Shown here: one piece after another, positions 21,189 through 32,700 of the stretch
How positions within the stretch are numbered: the stretch's first letter is position 1
How the letters are laid out: every line of letters begins with the position of its first letter
Origin: Aegilops tauschii subsp. strangulata
Lineage: Eukaryota; Streptophyta; Magnoliopsida; Poales; Poaceae
Reading direction: 5' to 3'
Assembly (NCBI RefSeq): GCF_002575655.3
Contig: NC_053037.3
Coordinates: 570,688,880 to 570,752,879 of the forward strand
Length of the DNA: 64,000 nucleotides
Position numbers and translations under genes: made by a program
Notes under the pieces: generated by a model
The model's database searches: none
What the model was told of the DNA's origin: nothing
What the model saw: only the letters and a program-made list of their open reading frames with translations

Positions 21189-22076
21189 ATGGCGACCAGC
21201 TCCGGCGGCGGCGATGGCGGAGAAGGTGTCGACGGCTCCGGCGGCGGTGGCCGTTCTAACGGTGGCCGCCGCCCGCAATGCGACCCCGATGGCAAGTGAA
21301 GCCCCAACCCCGATGGTGATTCGGACTCGACGGCGGCTTGGGGAAAAGCTGTCCTGCTGCCGCCGTCCCAGTATGCGGAGGAGGCAGAGAAGTCTGCTGC
21401 GGAGGCAGAGAAGGCGTCGGCGGCGGCTGATTCGTTGGGGGAGGAAGTACCCCCCTTGCATCCATCTTAACCCAGGTAAATCTCAGTGCCTAGGGTTAGT
21501 TCTAGTTGTACCTAGGTTTAGTTCTAGCTGTACCTAGGGTTAGTTCTAGTTGTACCTAGGGTTAGTTCTAGCTGTACCTAGGGTTAGGCCTAGTTGATTG
21601 TAGCAATATTGTGTGTTCTAATATTGTGTTGAATATGTCATAGTTTTTACTGTGCTACTGAATGAGGAATTGCATTTTATTATCTGAATATTATACATAG
21701 ATCTTAAGGACATTTTGTTATCCTCATACATAGATCTCAGTGAATGAGGAACTGCTTATTAATGACAATTTTTTTGTTATTTTTGCTGTGAATATGTCAT
21801 AGTTTTTATTGCTATTATTCAGTGTTGTTTGTACTGAATATTTTAACTGTACTGAAAATGTTGTTATTTTGTTTAAATCTTGTGTAGGCCTGAGGAGCCA
21901 TGGTCATTATATTTTCAGTTTCCTTCTAAAGATGCTGCCAGAAAGTATGCCCTTGTGAAGATGTATGAGAGAGACATCACTTATGGCAGTTTGCTTAATG
22001 TGATGGTCAGAAATGGATATGGAAGTGATGACAGTATTTGCTACCTGAGGAAGGATGGCATAGGGCTGCAAGGGAT
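21189..22076 (+). pseudogene. MULE transposase, exons 1-2 (N-terminal part)
   Basis: Exon 1 (21189-21475) begins MATSSGGGDGG, a Gly/Ser-rich leader followed by an Ala/Glu-rich helix. Exon 2 starts at 21888 and continues in frame as RPEEPWSLYFQF, then the PB1-like N-terminal domain of MURA transposases (DAARKYALVKMYERDITY, then VMVRNGYGSDDSICYL). The frame is cut at 22076 by CACTA-1 and resumes at 34285. Exon 1 has two stops, TGA at 21297 (CGA expected) and TAA at 21468 (CAA expected), both C-to-T changes. Confidence 0.75.
21490..21595. repeat. 22-bp tandem repeat in MULE intron 1
   Basis: About 4.5 units of CTAGGGTTAGTTCTAGTTGTAC, alternating with CTAGCTGTAC variants. Located in the intron between transposase exons 1 and 2. 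Confidence 0.85.
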
Positions 22077-22120
22077 CACTAGTAGAAAACTGGGCTTTGG
22101 TCACATGGCAATATTCACAT

Positions 22121-22330
22121 TAGTCCCGGTTCAGTCACGAACCGGGACTAATGCGAGCATTGGTCCCGGTTCGTGCGGCCAGGGGCCTGCCGGGCCTCGT
22201 GGGGGCATTGGTCCCGGTTCATCCGGCTCCTTTGGTCCCGGTTGGTGGGACAAACCGGGACCAATGGGCCACGCTCCTGGCCCACCACCCTTTAGTCCCG
22301 GTTCATACCACAAACCGGGACTAAAGGGCT
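22121..22330. repeat. CACTA-1 left subterminal hairpin cluster
   Basis: Several short palindromes of the form (A/T)TTxGTCCCGGTTxxx...xxxAACCGGGACxAA, for example at 22118-22152 and 22285-22325. In CACTA elements such subterminal repeats are the binding sites for the TNPA-type protein and act in both transposition and promoter function. Confidence 0.85.
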
Positions 22331-22439
22331 GGTCCTAGTTGCGGCCAGTGTTTAGCCCCACCTCGCCAACCGAAGGGCGCTCACACCAGTTTATAAGCCC
22401 GTCCCTCTCTGCCTTGTTGAGCTCCTCTCAAAGTGAAAA

Positions 22440-22552
22440 TAGATGCCCTTATACAGGGAATTTGACCTAAATTCACAGTAAATTTCTTTGAATTTCATAG
22501 AAATTTATTATGAATTTAGGTTGAATTTTCTCTATAGGCGCATCTATGTTCA
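22440..22552. repeat. Imperfect inverted repeat in CACTA-1 left part
   Basis: ATAGATGC...TTTGACCTAAATTCA in one arm pairs with TGAATTTAGGTTGAA...GCATCTAT in the other, arms of about 45 bp. The stretch from 22553 to 22830 beyond it is only A/T-rich AATAAAATAAATAAA repeats with no gene. Confidence 0.7.
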
Positions 22553-22833
22553 TTTTTTTATAGTAAATAAAATAAATAAACCTTAATAAAATAAAATAAA
22601 ATAAACTATAGTAACTAAAATAAATAAACCTTAATAAACTAAATAAAAATAGCAGCAGTAAAATAAATAAAAATAGCAGCAGTAAAATAAATAAAAATAA
22701 AATAATTAAAGTAAAATACATAAGTAATTAGAAATAAAATAAATAAGTTTTTTGTTGTAAGTAGAAACAAAACAAAACAAATAAAGCAAAAGAGAAAACA
22801 AAAAACAGAGAAAAAAAATTATGCCACCTACTG

Positions 22834-23190
22834 GGCCACCACAGCCTGAATACGACTTGAAACCCATCCATGGGCCAGGATTCAGGCCCGCAGAAGGCCC
22901 AGTAGGCCCCACAGGCAAAGAGAACGGTTAGGCCTGAAAGCCTGCAGTTGAGAGGAGCTCGAGAGGGTGGGCGCAGCAGTGCTTATAAACCACTCTCGAG
23001 CCCTCTCAACTAGCGAGGTGGGACTAAACTTTTGACGCGGGGCAGCACAAGGCCTTTGGTCCCGGTTGGTGCCACCAACCGGGACTAAAGGGGGTCATTG
23101 GTCCCGGTTCGTGGCACCAACCGGGACCAAAGGCCTTTAGTCCCGGTTGGTGCCACGAACCGGGACCAATGAGTTCCCTATATATACCCC
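22834..23190 (+). promoter_or_regulatory. CACTA-1 promoter module 1 with subterminal repeats and TATA box
   Basis: The tract 22834-23036 (TTATGCCACCTACTGGGCCACCAC ... CTAGCGAGGTGGGACTAAAC) is repeated at 27818-28026. It is followed by three GGTCCCGGTT hairpins (23053-23165) and a strong TATA box (CCTATATATACC, about 23173-23184). It lies about 380 bp before the first coding exon of the element. The same arrangement recurs before ORF2. Confidence 0.7.
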
Positions 23191-23561
23191 ATCGCCACAG
23201 CAGAGCACTCCACAGTGCTCTGTTTTTTCTGGCCGGCGAGGGGAGGGCATTTGGGTGCTCTAGCTCACCTCCTATGCACATGAGGTGTTCGATGAAATGT
23301 CTGAGCCACACTAGTTAATCTTTCTCCTCTCAAAACTCGACCTCTGAGCTCCATTTTCCCCGAGATTTGTCTAGGTTTAGCGGTCCGTCACGTCCCGTCC
23401 CCGTCTTCACCGCCGTCGATCGCCCGCGCCGATCTCGTCGCCAGCACCACCGTGGTGAGCCTCTTGTTCTTATCTTCTTTCTGAAAGGAAAAAATTCTTA
23501 CTTTAGATAGTTACTTGTCTAATTTTGTTACTTTTATTATTCCTTCTTATTACATAGTGCG

Positions 23562-24009
23562 ATGGTTTTGGTATCCGCCCCCGTCGGCCCTCGTCCTGTC
23601 TATGATTCGGATGTGGTATATATTATATTTTTATAACTATTTGGTTCATTTATTGTTTATGACAAATATACCGACCAACGTGACATAGATTTTATTTATT
23701 TAGGAGGTGGTTGAACCGGAAATTCTAACCGACCCTATTGTCGAGAGGTTAAATTTAGTTGAAGAAGAAAACAATTACTTGAAGGAAAAAATAAAAAAAA
23801 TTGAGGAGGAGAAGATGATATTGGAGTTGCATGTTGCGGATGTCGTCGATGATCACAAGATTAAGATGGATGCAATGCGCTTGAAGATTAGAAAGATTAG
23901 AAAATATGCCATTCATACCGAGGCTTGGTATCATTATGCCGTTGGATCAATTGTTACCTTGGTTGCGATTATGATCGCATTTGTTTTCGCATTGAAATGT
24001 TTTACATAG
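23562..24009 (+). CDS. Small coiled-coil, membrane-anchored protein of CACTA-1
   Basis: Two exons, 23562-23615 and 23704-24009, give 119 aa starting MVLVSAPVGPRPVYDSDV. The intron has GT/AG borders and keeps frame. Residues about 30-85 form a Glu/Lys-rich coiled coil (LVEEENNYLKEKIKKIEEEK). The C-terminus is one hydrophobic segment (VGSIVTLVAIMIAFVFALKC) ending in FT. The frame is intact, unlike the other genes of the element. Similar small proteins are common in Triticeae repeat DNA as far as I recall; no function is known. It lies between the promoter module and the transposase and could share its transcript. Confidence 0.65.
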
Positions 24010-24193
24010 TTTCAATGTATGGTTTAATTAATTAGATGCTCTGGAGAGCAATATATATGTTGTTAGATGAGAACTATGTATGTACTTTGGTTTTAATGTG
24101 ATGATGAACTTCTATTAATTTGGTCACTTAATTATCTATTCATGATGTTCTGTAATGGTTTTTGACACACTTAATTATATATAATGCACGCAG

Positions 24194-27100
24194 ATGAACC
24201 AGCAATGGATGTACGGTGACAGACACACCTCCGAGTACATTAAGGGCGTGCATGATTTTCTCGAAGTGGCTAAGGCAAACAAGCAGAATGGTTTTATGTG
24301 TTGTCCATGCCCTATATGTGGGAATACGAAGTCTTACTCTGACCGGAAAATCCTTCACACCCACCTGCTTTACAAGGGTTTCATGCCACACTATAATGTT
24401 TGGACGAGGCACGGAGAAATAGGGGTTATGATGGAAGACGGCGAAGAAGAAGAGGACGATGACAACTATGTGCCCCCTGAATACGGTGATGCTGCAACGG
24501 GGGAAGCTGCTGAAGATCAAGAGGAACCAGACGATGTGTCCAATGATGCTGCAAGGGGGGAAGCTGCTGAAGATCAAGAGGAACCAGTGCCCGATGATGA
24601 TGATCTCCGCCGGGTCATTGTCGATGCAAGGACGCAATGCGAAAGTCAAAAGGAGAAGCTGAAGTTCGATCGCATGTTAGAGGATCACAAAAAAGGGTTG
24701 TACCCCAATTGCGAAGATGGCAACACAAAGCTCGGTACTGTATTTGAATTGCAGCAGTGGAAGGCAGAGAATGCTGTGCCTAACAAAGAATTTGAGAAGC
24801 TATTGAAAATATTGAAGAAGAAGCTTCCAAAGGATAACGAATTGCCCGACAGTACATACGCAGCAAAGAAGGTCGTATGCCCTCTAGGATTGGAGGTGCA
24901 GAAGATACATGCATGCCCTAATGACTGCATCCTCTACCGCGGTGCGTACAAGGATCTGAACGCATGCCCGGTATGCGGTGCATTGCGGTATAAGATCAGA
25001 CGAGATAACCCTGGTGATGTTGACGGCCAGCCCCCCAGGAAGAGGGTTCCTGCGAAGGTGATGTGGTATGCTCCTATAATACCACGGTTGAAACGTCTGT
25101 TCAGAAACGAAGAGCATGCCAAGTTGATGCGATGGCATAGTGAGGACCGTAAGAAAGATGGGAAGTTGAGAGCACCCACTGACGGGTCGCAGTGGAGAAA
25201 AATCGAGAGAAAGTACTGGGCTGAGTTTGCAGCTGACCCAAGGAATGTATGGTTTGGTTTAAGCGCGGATGGCATTAATCCTTTCGGGGAGCAGAGCAGC
25301 AATCACAACACCTGGCCCGTGACTCTATGTATGTATAACCTTCCTCCTTGGATGTGCATGAAGCGGAAGTTCATTATGGTGCCAGTTCTCATCCAAGGCC
25401 CTAAGCAACCCGGCAACGACATTGATGTGTACCTAAGGCCATTAGTTGAAGAACTTTTACAGCGGTGGAATGGAAACGGTGTACGTACGTGGGATGAGCA
25501 CAAACAGGAGGAATTTAACCTGCACGCGTTGCTGTTTGTAACCATCAACTATTGGCCCGCTCTCAGTAACCTTTCAGGACAGACAAACAAGGGATACCAC
25601 GCATGCACGCACTGTTTAGATGACACTGAAAGTATATACCTGGACAAATGCAGGAAGAATGTGTACCTGGGCCATCGTCGATTTCTTCCGACCAACCATC
25701 AATGTCGAAAGAAAGGCAAGCATTTCAAAGGCGAGGCAGATCACCGGAAGAAGCCCGCCATGCGTACCAGTGATCACGTACTTGCCATGGTCAATGATTT
25801 ACACATAATCTTTGGAAAGGGTCCCGGCGGACTAGCTGTTCCGAATGACGCTGAGGGACACGCACCCATGTGGAAGAAGAAATCTATATTTTGGGACCTA
25901 CCCTACTGGAAAGAGCTAGAGGTCCGCTCTTCAATCGACGTGATGCACGTGACGAAGAACCTTTGTGTGAACCTGCTAGGCTTCTTGGGCGTGTATGGGA
26001 AGACAAAAGATACACCTGAGGCACGGGAGGACCTGCAACGTTTGCACGAAAAAGACGGCATGCCTCCGAAGCAGTATGAAGGTCCTGCCAGCTACGCTCT
26101 TACGAAAGAAGAGAAAGAAATCTTCTTTGAATGCCTGCTCAGTATGAAGGTCCCGACTGGCTTCTCGTCGAATATAAAGGGAATAATAAATATGCCAGAG
26201 AAAAAGTTCCAGAACCTAAAGTCTCATGACTGCCACGTGATTATGACGCAACTGCTTCCGGTTGCATTGAGGGGGCTTCTACCGGAAAACGTCCGATTAG
26301 CCATTGTGAAGCTATGTGCATTCCTCAATGCAATCTCTCAGAAGGTGATCGATCCAGAAATCATACCAAGGCTAAGGAGTGATGTGGCGCAATGTCTTGT
26401 CAGTTTCGAGCTGGTGTTCCCACCATCCTTCTTCAATATCATGACGCACGTCCTAGTTCATCTAGTCGACGAGATTGTCATTCTGGGGCCCGTATTTCTA
26501 CACAATATGTTCCCCTTTGAGAGGTTCATGGGAGTCCTAAAGAAATATGTCCGTAACCGCGCTAGGCCAGAAGGAAGCATCTCCATGGGCCATCAAACAG
26601 AGGATGTCATTGGGTTTTGTGTTGACTTCATTCCTGGCCTTAAGAAGATAGGTCTCCCTAAATCGCGGTATGAGGGGAGACTGACTGGAAAAGGCACGCT
26701 TGGAGGGGACTCAATAATATGCAGGGACGGATATTCTTGGTCTCAAGCACACTACACAGTTCTACAGAACTCTACCTTGGTGACCCCGTATGTCGATGAA
26801 CACAAGAACAGTCTGCGCTCCAAACACCCGGAGCAGTGTGACGACTGGATTACATGTGAACACATCAGGACTTTCAGCAGTTGGTTGGAAACACGTCTCA
26901 GAGGTGACACCACTGTTTGTGATGAGTTGTACTCATTGTCCAGGGGACCATCTTCGACTGTATTGACTTAGAAAGGATACGAGATAAATGGGAATACATT
27001 TTACACGATCGCCCAAGATCAAAAGAGCACCAACCAAAACAGCGGTGTCCGCTTTGATGCAGCAACCGAGAGGGGAAAGGACACATATTATGGTTACATA

Positions 27101-27553
27101 ATGGACATATGGGAACTTGACTACGGACATGATTTTAAGGTCCCTTTGTTTAAGTGCAAATGGGTCAATCTGTCAGGAGGCGGGGTACAGGTAGACCCAC
27201 AGTACGGAATGACAACAGTGGATCTGAACAATCTTGGGTACACTGACGAACCGTTCGTTCTAGCCAATGATGTGGCACATGTTATCTATGTGAAGGACAT
27301 GTCTACCAGACCGAGAAAAAGAAAAGATAAGGAAGCGAATACATCATACGATGAGCCAAAGCGCCACATAGTTCTTTCAGGAAAAAGGGACATTGTGGGA
27401 GTGGAGGGCAAGACATACATGTCTGAAGATTATGAAAAGTTTCATGAAATTCCTCCCTTCAAAGTCAAGGCTGAACCAAGCATCCTGATAAACGATGAAG
27501 ATTATCCATGGTTACGGCGCAATAAGCAAATGACACAAGCGAAGAAAAAGTGA
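24194..27553 (+). pseudogene. CACTA-1 TNP2-type transposase, one in-frame stop
   Basis: One frame of 1119 codons. An N-terminal transposase-associated zinc-binding region (CCPCPICGN ... HLLYKGF, residues about 35-70) is followed by an acidic region with a duplicated GEAAEDQEEP unit. The Tnp2 core follows: CPLGLEVQKIHACPNDCILY, NACPVCGALRYK, LSADGINPFG, HACTHCLDDTES and SSIDVMHVTKNLCVNLLG. A DUF4218 region (NMPEKKFQNLKSHDCHVIMT, then MFPFERFMGVLKKYVRN) and a C-terminal DUF4216 region (YYGYIMDIWELDYG) complete it. A TAG at 26969-26971 splits off DUF4216; CACTA-2 has tyrosine there. Otherwise the frame is open. It would cut the element at the CACTA ends. Confidence 0.88.
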
Positions 27554-27817
27554 AGACTTTCTCCCGCAACTATTATGATGATACCATGCCAACTTTGTAA
27601 CAGACGAGTATGATACCATTGTCCGTTTTGTACACGAAGTGCATCTAGTTTTTGCCGTAACCATCTCAACTTTCTTGCACATGCTATGTGGATGAAATGA
27701 TGATACCATGCCAACTTTCAACCTTTTCAGAGTTCATTTGAAATGCTTTTCAATTTTAGGGTCTTATAGCTCAAAATAATTAGTAAATGCATGAAAAATA
27801 ACAGGCCAAAAATTAAA

Positions 27818-28200
27818 AATTATGCCACCTACTGGGCCACCACGGCCTGAATACGATTAGAAACCCATCCATGGGCCAGGATTCAAGCCCGCAGAAGGCC
27901 CAGTAGGCCCACAGGCATGTACTGAGAGGTTAGGCCCGTAAGCCTGCTTTAGAGAGGAGCTCGACAGCTCAGGCGCACCGCACCTTATAAACAGGTGCGG
28001 CTCTCTCTCAGCTAGCGAGGTGGGACTAAACTCCCACCACCACGCCGCTGTGCAAGGCCATTGGTCCCGGTTGGTGGCACGAACCGGGACCAATTCCACC
28101 CTTTGGTCCCGGTTGGTGCCACGAACCGGTACTAATGAGGCTGTGGCCCCACGAGCACCTTTAGTACCGGTTCGTGGCACGAACCGGTACTAGAGTTTCT
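27818..28200 (+). promoter_or_regulatory. CACTA-1 promoter module 2, duplicate of module 1
   Basis: 27818-28026 repeats 22834-23036 closely, including CCCATCCATGGGCCAGGATTCA and CTAGCGAGGTGGGACTAAAC. Three CCGGTT/AACCGG hairpins follow (28062-28195). Downstream are TATA-like motifs (TTTATAAG about 28253 and TATATAAG about 28293). It is positioned before ORF2 as module 1 is before the transposase. Confidence 0.7.
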
Positions 28201-28261
28201 TACTAAGCAGTTTTTTAGTCCCACCTCGCTAGCTGAGAGGCACTAGGAGCGGTTTATAAGC

Positions 28262-29763
28262 CCTGAGTGCAGAGACGATGAAGAAGAGGCTTTGCTATAT
28301 AAGCAAACACTTAGGAAATTTTTCAGAGTTCATCTGCAGTTTGCCCCGACGACGCCGATGCCGCCAGGCTGCCCCGACGCCGCCCGCCGCCCTCGCCGTC
28401 GCCGTCGCCCGCCCTCGCCGTCGCCGTCGCCCGCCCTCGCCGTCGCCGTCGCCCGCCCTCGCCGTCGCCGTCGCCCGTGCCCGTCGTCGCCGTCGCCGTT
28501 GCCCGCGCCCTCGCCGTCAGCCGCGCCCCTGCCCCGACGCGCGCCGCCCCGGCCCGTCCCCGTCGTCGCCGTCGCCCTGCCCCGCCCTTCGCCGCCGTCT
28601 CCCCCTACCCCGAGCGCGCGCCCACTGCCCCGCGCCATCCTCGCCGCCGACCCCGCGGTCCTCCTCACCTTGGTCCGGCCGGCGCCCTTTTTTCATATAT
28701 ATGCTTGTTTTTTATATATATGATGATATGTTCATGTATGAGTATATGTATGTATATATGTTCTCTGTGTATATATATGTTCATGTACATATGCAAAAGA
28801 TAGATTTTTAGAAAAGTTAGGATTTTTTTCTGTTGATAGATTTTTTGGTGATATTAATTATTGTAGAATATGCAAATGTTTGTATATTCATATGAACAAT
28901 GCATTAGGCAAAACCTTTACTTTTTTTCGAAATTTTCTATTTGAACATTTTTTTATGAATGAGAGGAAAAAGGAAAATAAGAAGAGGAAGAAAGGAGAAG
29001 AAGAGGAGAGGAAGAAGAGGAGAAATAAATAAGAAGAGGAAAAAAGAAGAAAAAGAAGAGGAGAAGAAGAAAGGAATAGAAGAGAAGAAGAAAAAATAGA
29101 AAAAATTCTATTTTTTCTTCTTCTCTCCTCTATTCCTTTCTTCTTCTCCTCTTTTTTTTCTTCTTTTTTTTTCTTCGATCTTCTCCTCTATTCCTTTTCT
29201 TCTTCTCCTCTTTTTATTTCTTCTACTTTTTCTTATGTTTTATCGGGTCTGTCGTCGTCGATATACCCCTCTCCCGATAACTTCAACACGAGGGGGGGGG
29301 GTCGATATACCCCCTCCCCGGTAATATTATTTTCCCATGTACGTATGTCGTCGTTGTCGATATAACCCCCTCCCGATAACTTCAACACGTGGGGGGGTCG
29401 ATATACCCCCTCCCCGATAACATTATTTTCCCATGTATGTATGTCGTCGTTGTTGATATATATAACTCCCTCCCAGATAACTTCGACATGATGGACGGTC
29501 AATATTTATACCCCCTCTCGACCGTGATAACTTATACCACGGGAGCACCCCCCGGCCCTCTCGCTCGACCAAAACTCTCGAGGACGCCCAAACCCTAGAA
29601 AAAACGATGTCGGTCTCCTACCCCCTCCCACCGCGCCCCTACCCTTGAAGTGTTGCCGAGGCCACCCCAAACCCGGAATAAGCTAGGTCTACGTTTGCAC
29701 TAATATATCCACCTGCTGTCATGTTTGTGTAATAATTGCCATGTTGTAATATTTGCAGAAACA
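28262..29763 (+). other. Leader/intron region of CACTA-1 ORF2 with several simple repeats
   Basis: No protein domain. It contains a 22-bp GC-rich tandem repeat (28390-28495, CCCTCGCCGTCGCCGTCGCC core, about five units) and a TA-rich stretch (28695-28790). A purine tract mirrored by a pyrimidine tract around 29100 forms an inverted repeat (arms about 29050-29100 and 29105-29155). A 96-bp tandem repeat lies at 29251-29480 (GTCGATATA and CCCTCCC(G)ATAACTTC). Probably a 5' leader exon plus long intron. Confidence 0.6.
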
Positions 29764-32700
29764 ATGGAGCACGGACGAGATGAGCAAGCAGAAGAGGTGT
29801 TGGGGGACATAATCTTAGCCGGAGGTGATATCTTGTCGTATCTTAACGACAATGATGGTCTGGAAGAACAGGGTGAAGAAGCAGGCTACGGTGATCGAAG
29901 AGTGGAGGAGGAAAGACATGATTATGATGGCTCCGGTGACCCAATGCTGGTGCAAGAAGGAGCCCGTGGTGACGGCTCCGGTGACCGAACAGAGTCCGGC
30001 CAGGTAAATATATTAGTTAAGCCTGTGCTGACTAGCTAATTGATGCATTCATTGTTTTGGTATGTACACATATTAATTAACACTCGGCTTTCTTCTTTTT
30101 TCTAGCCCTCCGGATCGAGCACAACTTCGGTAAAGAGACGAGGCCCGAAGAGAAAGTTGCGCTCGGATGAAAGGTTTGAGATCACAGCAATCGCGCGCGA
30201 CGGCCAACCGATTGAACCCATCCGGACAAAGGATGCATTTGCTGCTCAGTGCGGGGTTCTAGTTAGGGACAAGATCCCGATCAGCATCCAGCAATGTTAT
30301 AAGCCTAAGAAGGAAGACCCTGAGGTGTCTTATGTCAATGATATGCATAAAGATGATCTTTGGACTGAGCTGAAGGCAAATTTCACCCTACCGCCAGAGG
30401 AGGATCCGGAGAAGCCAGTTAAAGAGCAATTAATCAAGTCTCATGCTCTTAAGAAGATGGCAGACCTATTCAGGAGGTGGAAGAATGAGCTGAAAACGTT
30501 TGTCGACAAAGAAGAGACACCAGAATTCATCGGCCGGTATGAGAAGATCAGAGATCACTGGCCCGCATTTGTGGCCCACAAGACATCGGAAAAGAGTAAG
30601 AAGATGTCAACGACAAACAAGAAGAATGCTGCGAAGAAGAAGCTTCACCATCGCATGGGGTCAGGTGGCTACCTCAAAGCCCGGCCTAAGTGGGCCAAGG
30701 CTGAGAATGATCTGCTTGAAAAAGGGATCGAACCACAGACAATGAACTGGACAGACCATTGCCGGACTTGGTTCTTCGGGGCTGGCGGAACCTTGGACCC
30801 TGTATCAGGGGGGTGCGTTTGGACGAACGAGCTTTTGAGAATACCAGTCAAGAAGATTCAGCAATATATCGATGCAGCGCAGCAAGGGACGTTCGTTCCA
30901 GACAGAGAGAACGATGAGCTCACAATGGCCCTCGGGAATCCTGAGCACCCTGGACGGACATGAGGCACGCCAGGCTCCGTTCCGTGGAAGGCTAGTTTTC
31001 CGGACGCGGGCGGTTACAAAAGCCAGGAGAGGAGGAAAAAAGTGGAGCAGATCCAAATTCAGAAGCTGCACGAAAGGGTTCGAGCGCTAGAGGAATGAGA
31101 CGGCAATCGACATGCCGAAACTACCCCCGAAGCTACACCGCCATCTCAGCGGAGAAGCAGCGTGGCTTCCACCGAGCTGCTTCAGCCGGAGCATGTCTTG
31201 ACGGCTCCTGCTAGCTACCCCGTGGATGCTATCACGGAGTCTCAACATTGCCACCTTATGGCACAATGGCAGAACTTCAAGGTCAAGGCGGCTGTTGGCT
31301 CTGTTTTACCTCCTGAACCCGGCGCAACCTACCACTGCCGGCCGATTCCAGAAGGATATGCTAGGGTGATGGTGGATGAAATAACGGAGGGATTTGAGGA
31401 CCTCCAGCTTGACCACCCTACCGGTGAAGGGGAGACTCGGCTGGGTTCTGCTCTGAAGACTCCATGCCTATGGCGGAAGGAGCTCATCAACCTTCCGAAC
31501 TGGACGGCTCCGGCGAGTAAGGGCACTCCGCCTCCTCCTCCGCCTCCTCCTCCGGCGAGTGATCAGGGCACTCAGCCTCCTTCTCCGGCGCGTGGCGGCA
31601 CCCCGCCTCCTCCTCCGGCGAGTGATCAGGGCACTCAGCCTCCTTCTCCGGTGCATGGCGGCACTCCGCCTCCTTCTCCGCCTGCGCCGGCGCGCCAGAG
31701 CAGCCAGCCTCCTCCTTCTCCGCCTCGTCAGCAAGGGCGGAAGAGACCCGCCGCCGCTCCGGCGCGTCGTAGTCCTTCTCCTCCGCCTCGTAAGCAAGGA
31801 AAGAAGACAGCCGCAGCCGCTCCGTCTGCTCTGCCGGCGTCTAGCAGTACAGCTGCCAGAGGCGGGAGGCAATACAGATTCGGTCCTTCTCTGAAGACTC
31901 CAGAGAAGTTACCATACGAGAGGACCGAGGAGGAAACCAGGAAGATCGTGTGAGCCGAAGTGACAAACTTCTTTGAAGGGGTGAAAGCAAAGCAACATCC
32001 ACCTCCGGAGGAGAAGGTAGATCCGGTGAAAGCAAAGCGCACTCTGGCTGCCCTGACAAAACTACCAAAGTCTCCGCCGAGAGGCAACTATGAGCGCATT
32101 CTTGCAAAGACATATGCCGAAGCGGAGCGGTCGGGAAGTACTGTCAGTGATCAAAGGTTAAAAGAACGACGAGCTGGGAAAAAAATTGCCCAGCTCGGCG
32201 AACAAGCGAACCAATCGTGCCCCTCGCTCAAGGTGTCAAAAGACATCGTCGCTAATGATCCGAGGATGGTGGCCGGTTATAGCAATCTTGGAGATTACCT
32301 GCCCGACGATGTACATTATGAAATCATGGAGGTGGACGAACACAAATACCATTACGGGAAGCCTCTCGTCAAAGATGAAAGATCTCTAACAACGATGATG
32401 CGAAGATTACATGATTGGTACATGAAAACCTGCAGAGAGTCTGATGGGATGAATACTTTGACGCTGAGAGTTAAACCGGAGCATGACCTCGTTGGAATTG
32501 AACTGCTGAATGTTCCATTTGAGGATTTCTTCCAGTTTTACAATCAAAAGGCCCTCGATAAAACAACGATCACTTGCTACTGTCTGTAAGTAGTACTACT
32601 TCTGTCATTAAGTCTCTCTATATAGGTCAGCTCTTTCATTGCATGTATTTATAATTATCCTCACTATATTATGCAGATTGAAGATCGCCAAATTGAAGAA

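Noticed and set aside
28278..28811. Pro/Arg-rich frame of 177 codons
   Set aside because: Produced by the 22-bp GC tandem repeat, open in several frames; treated as leader sequence.
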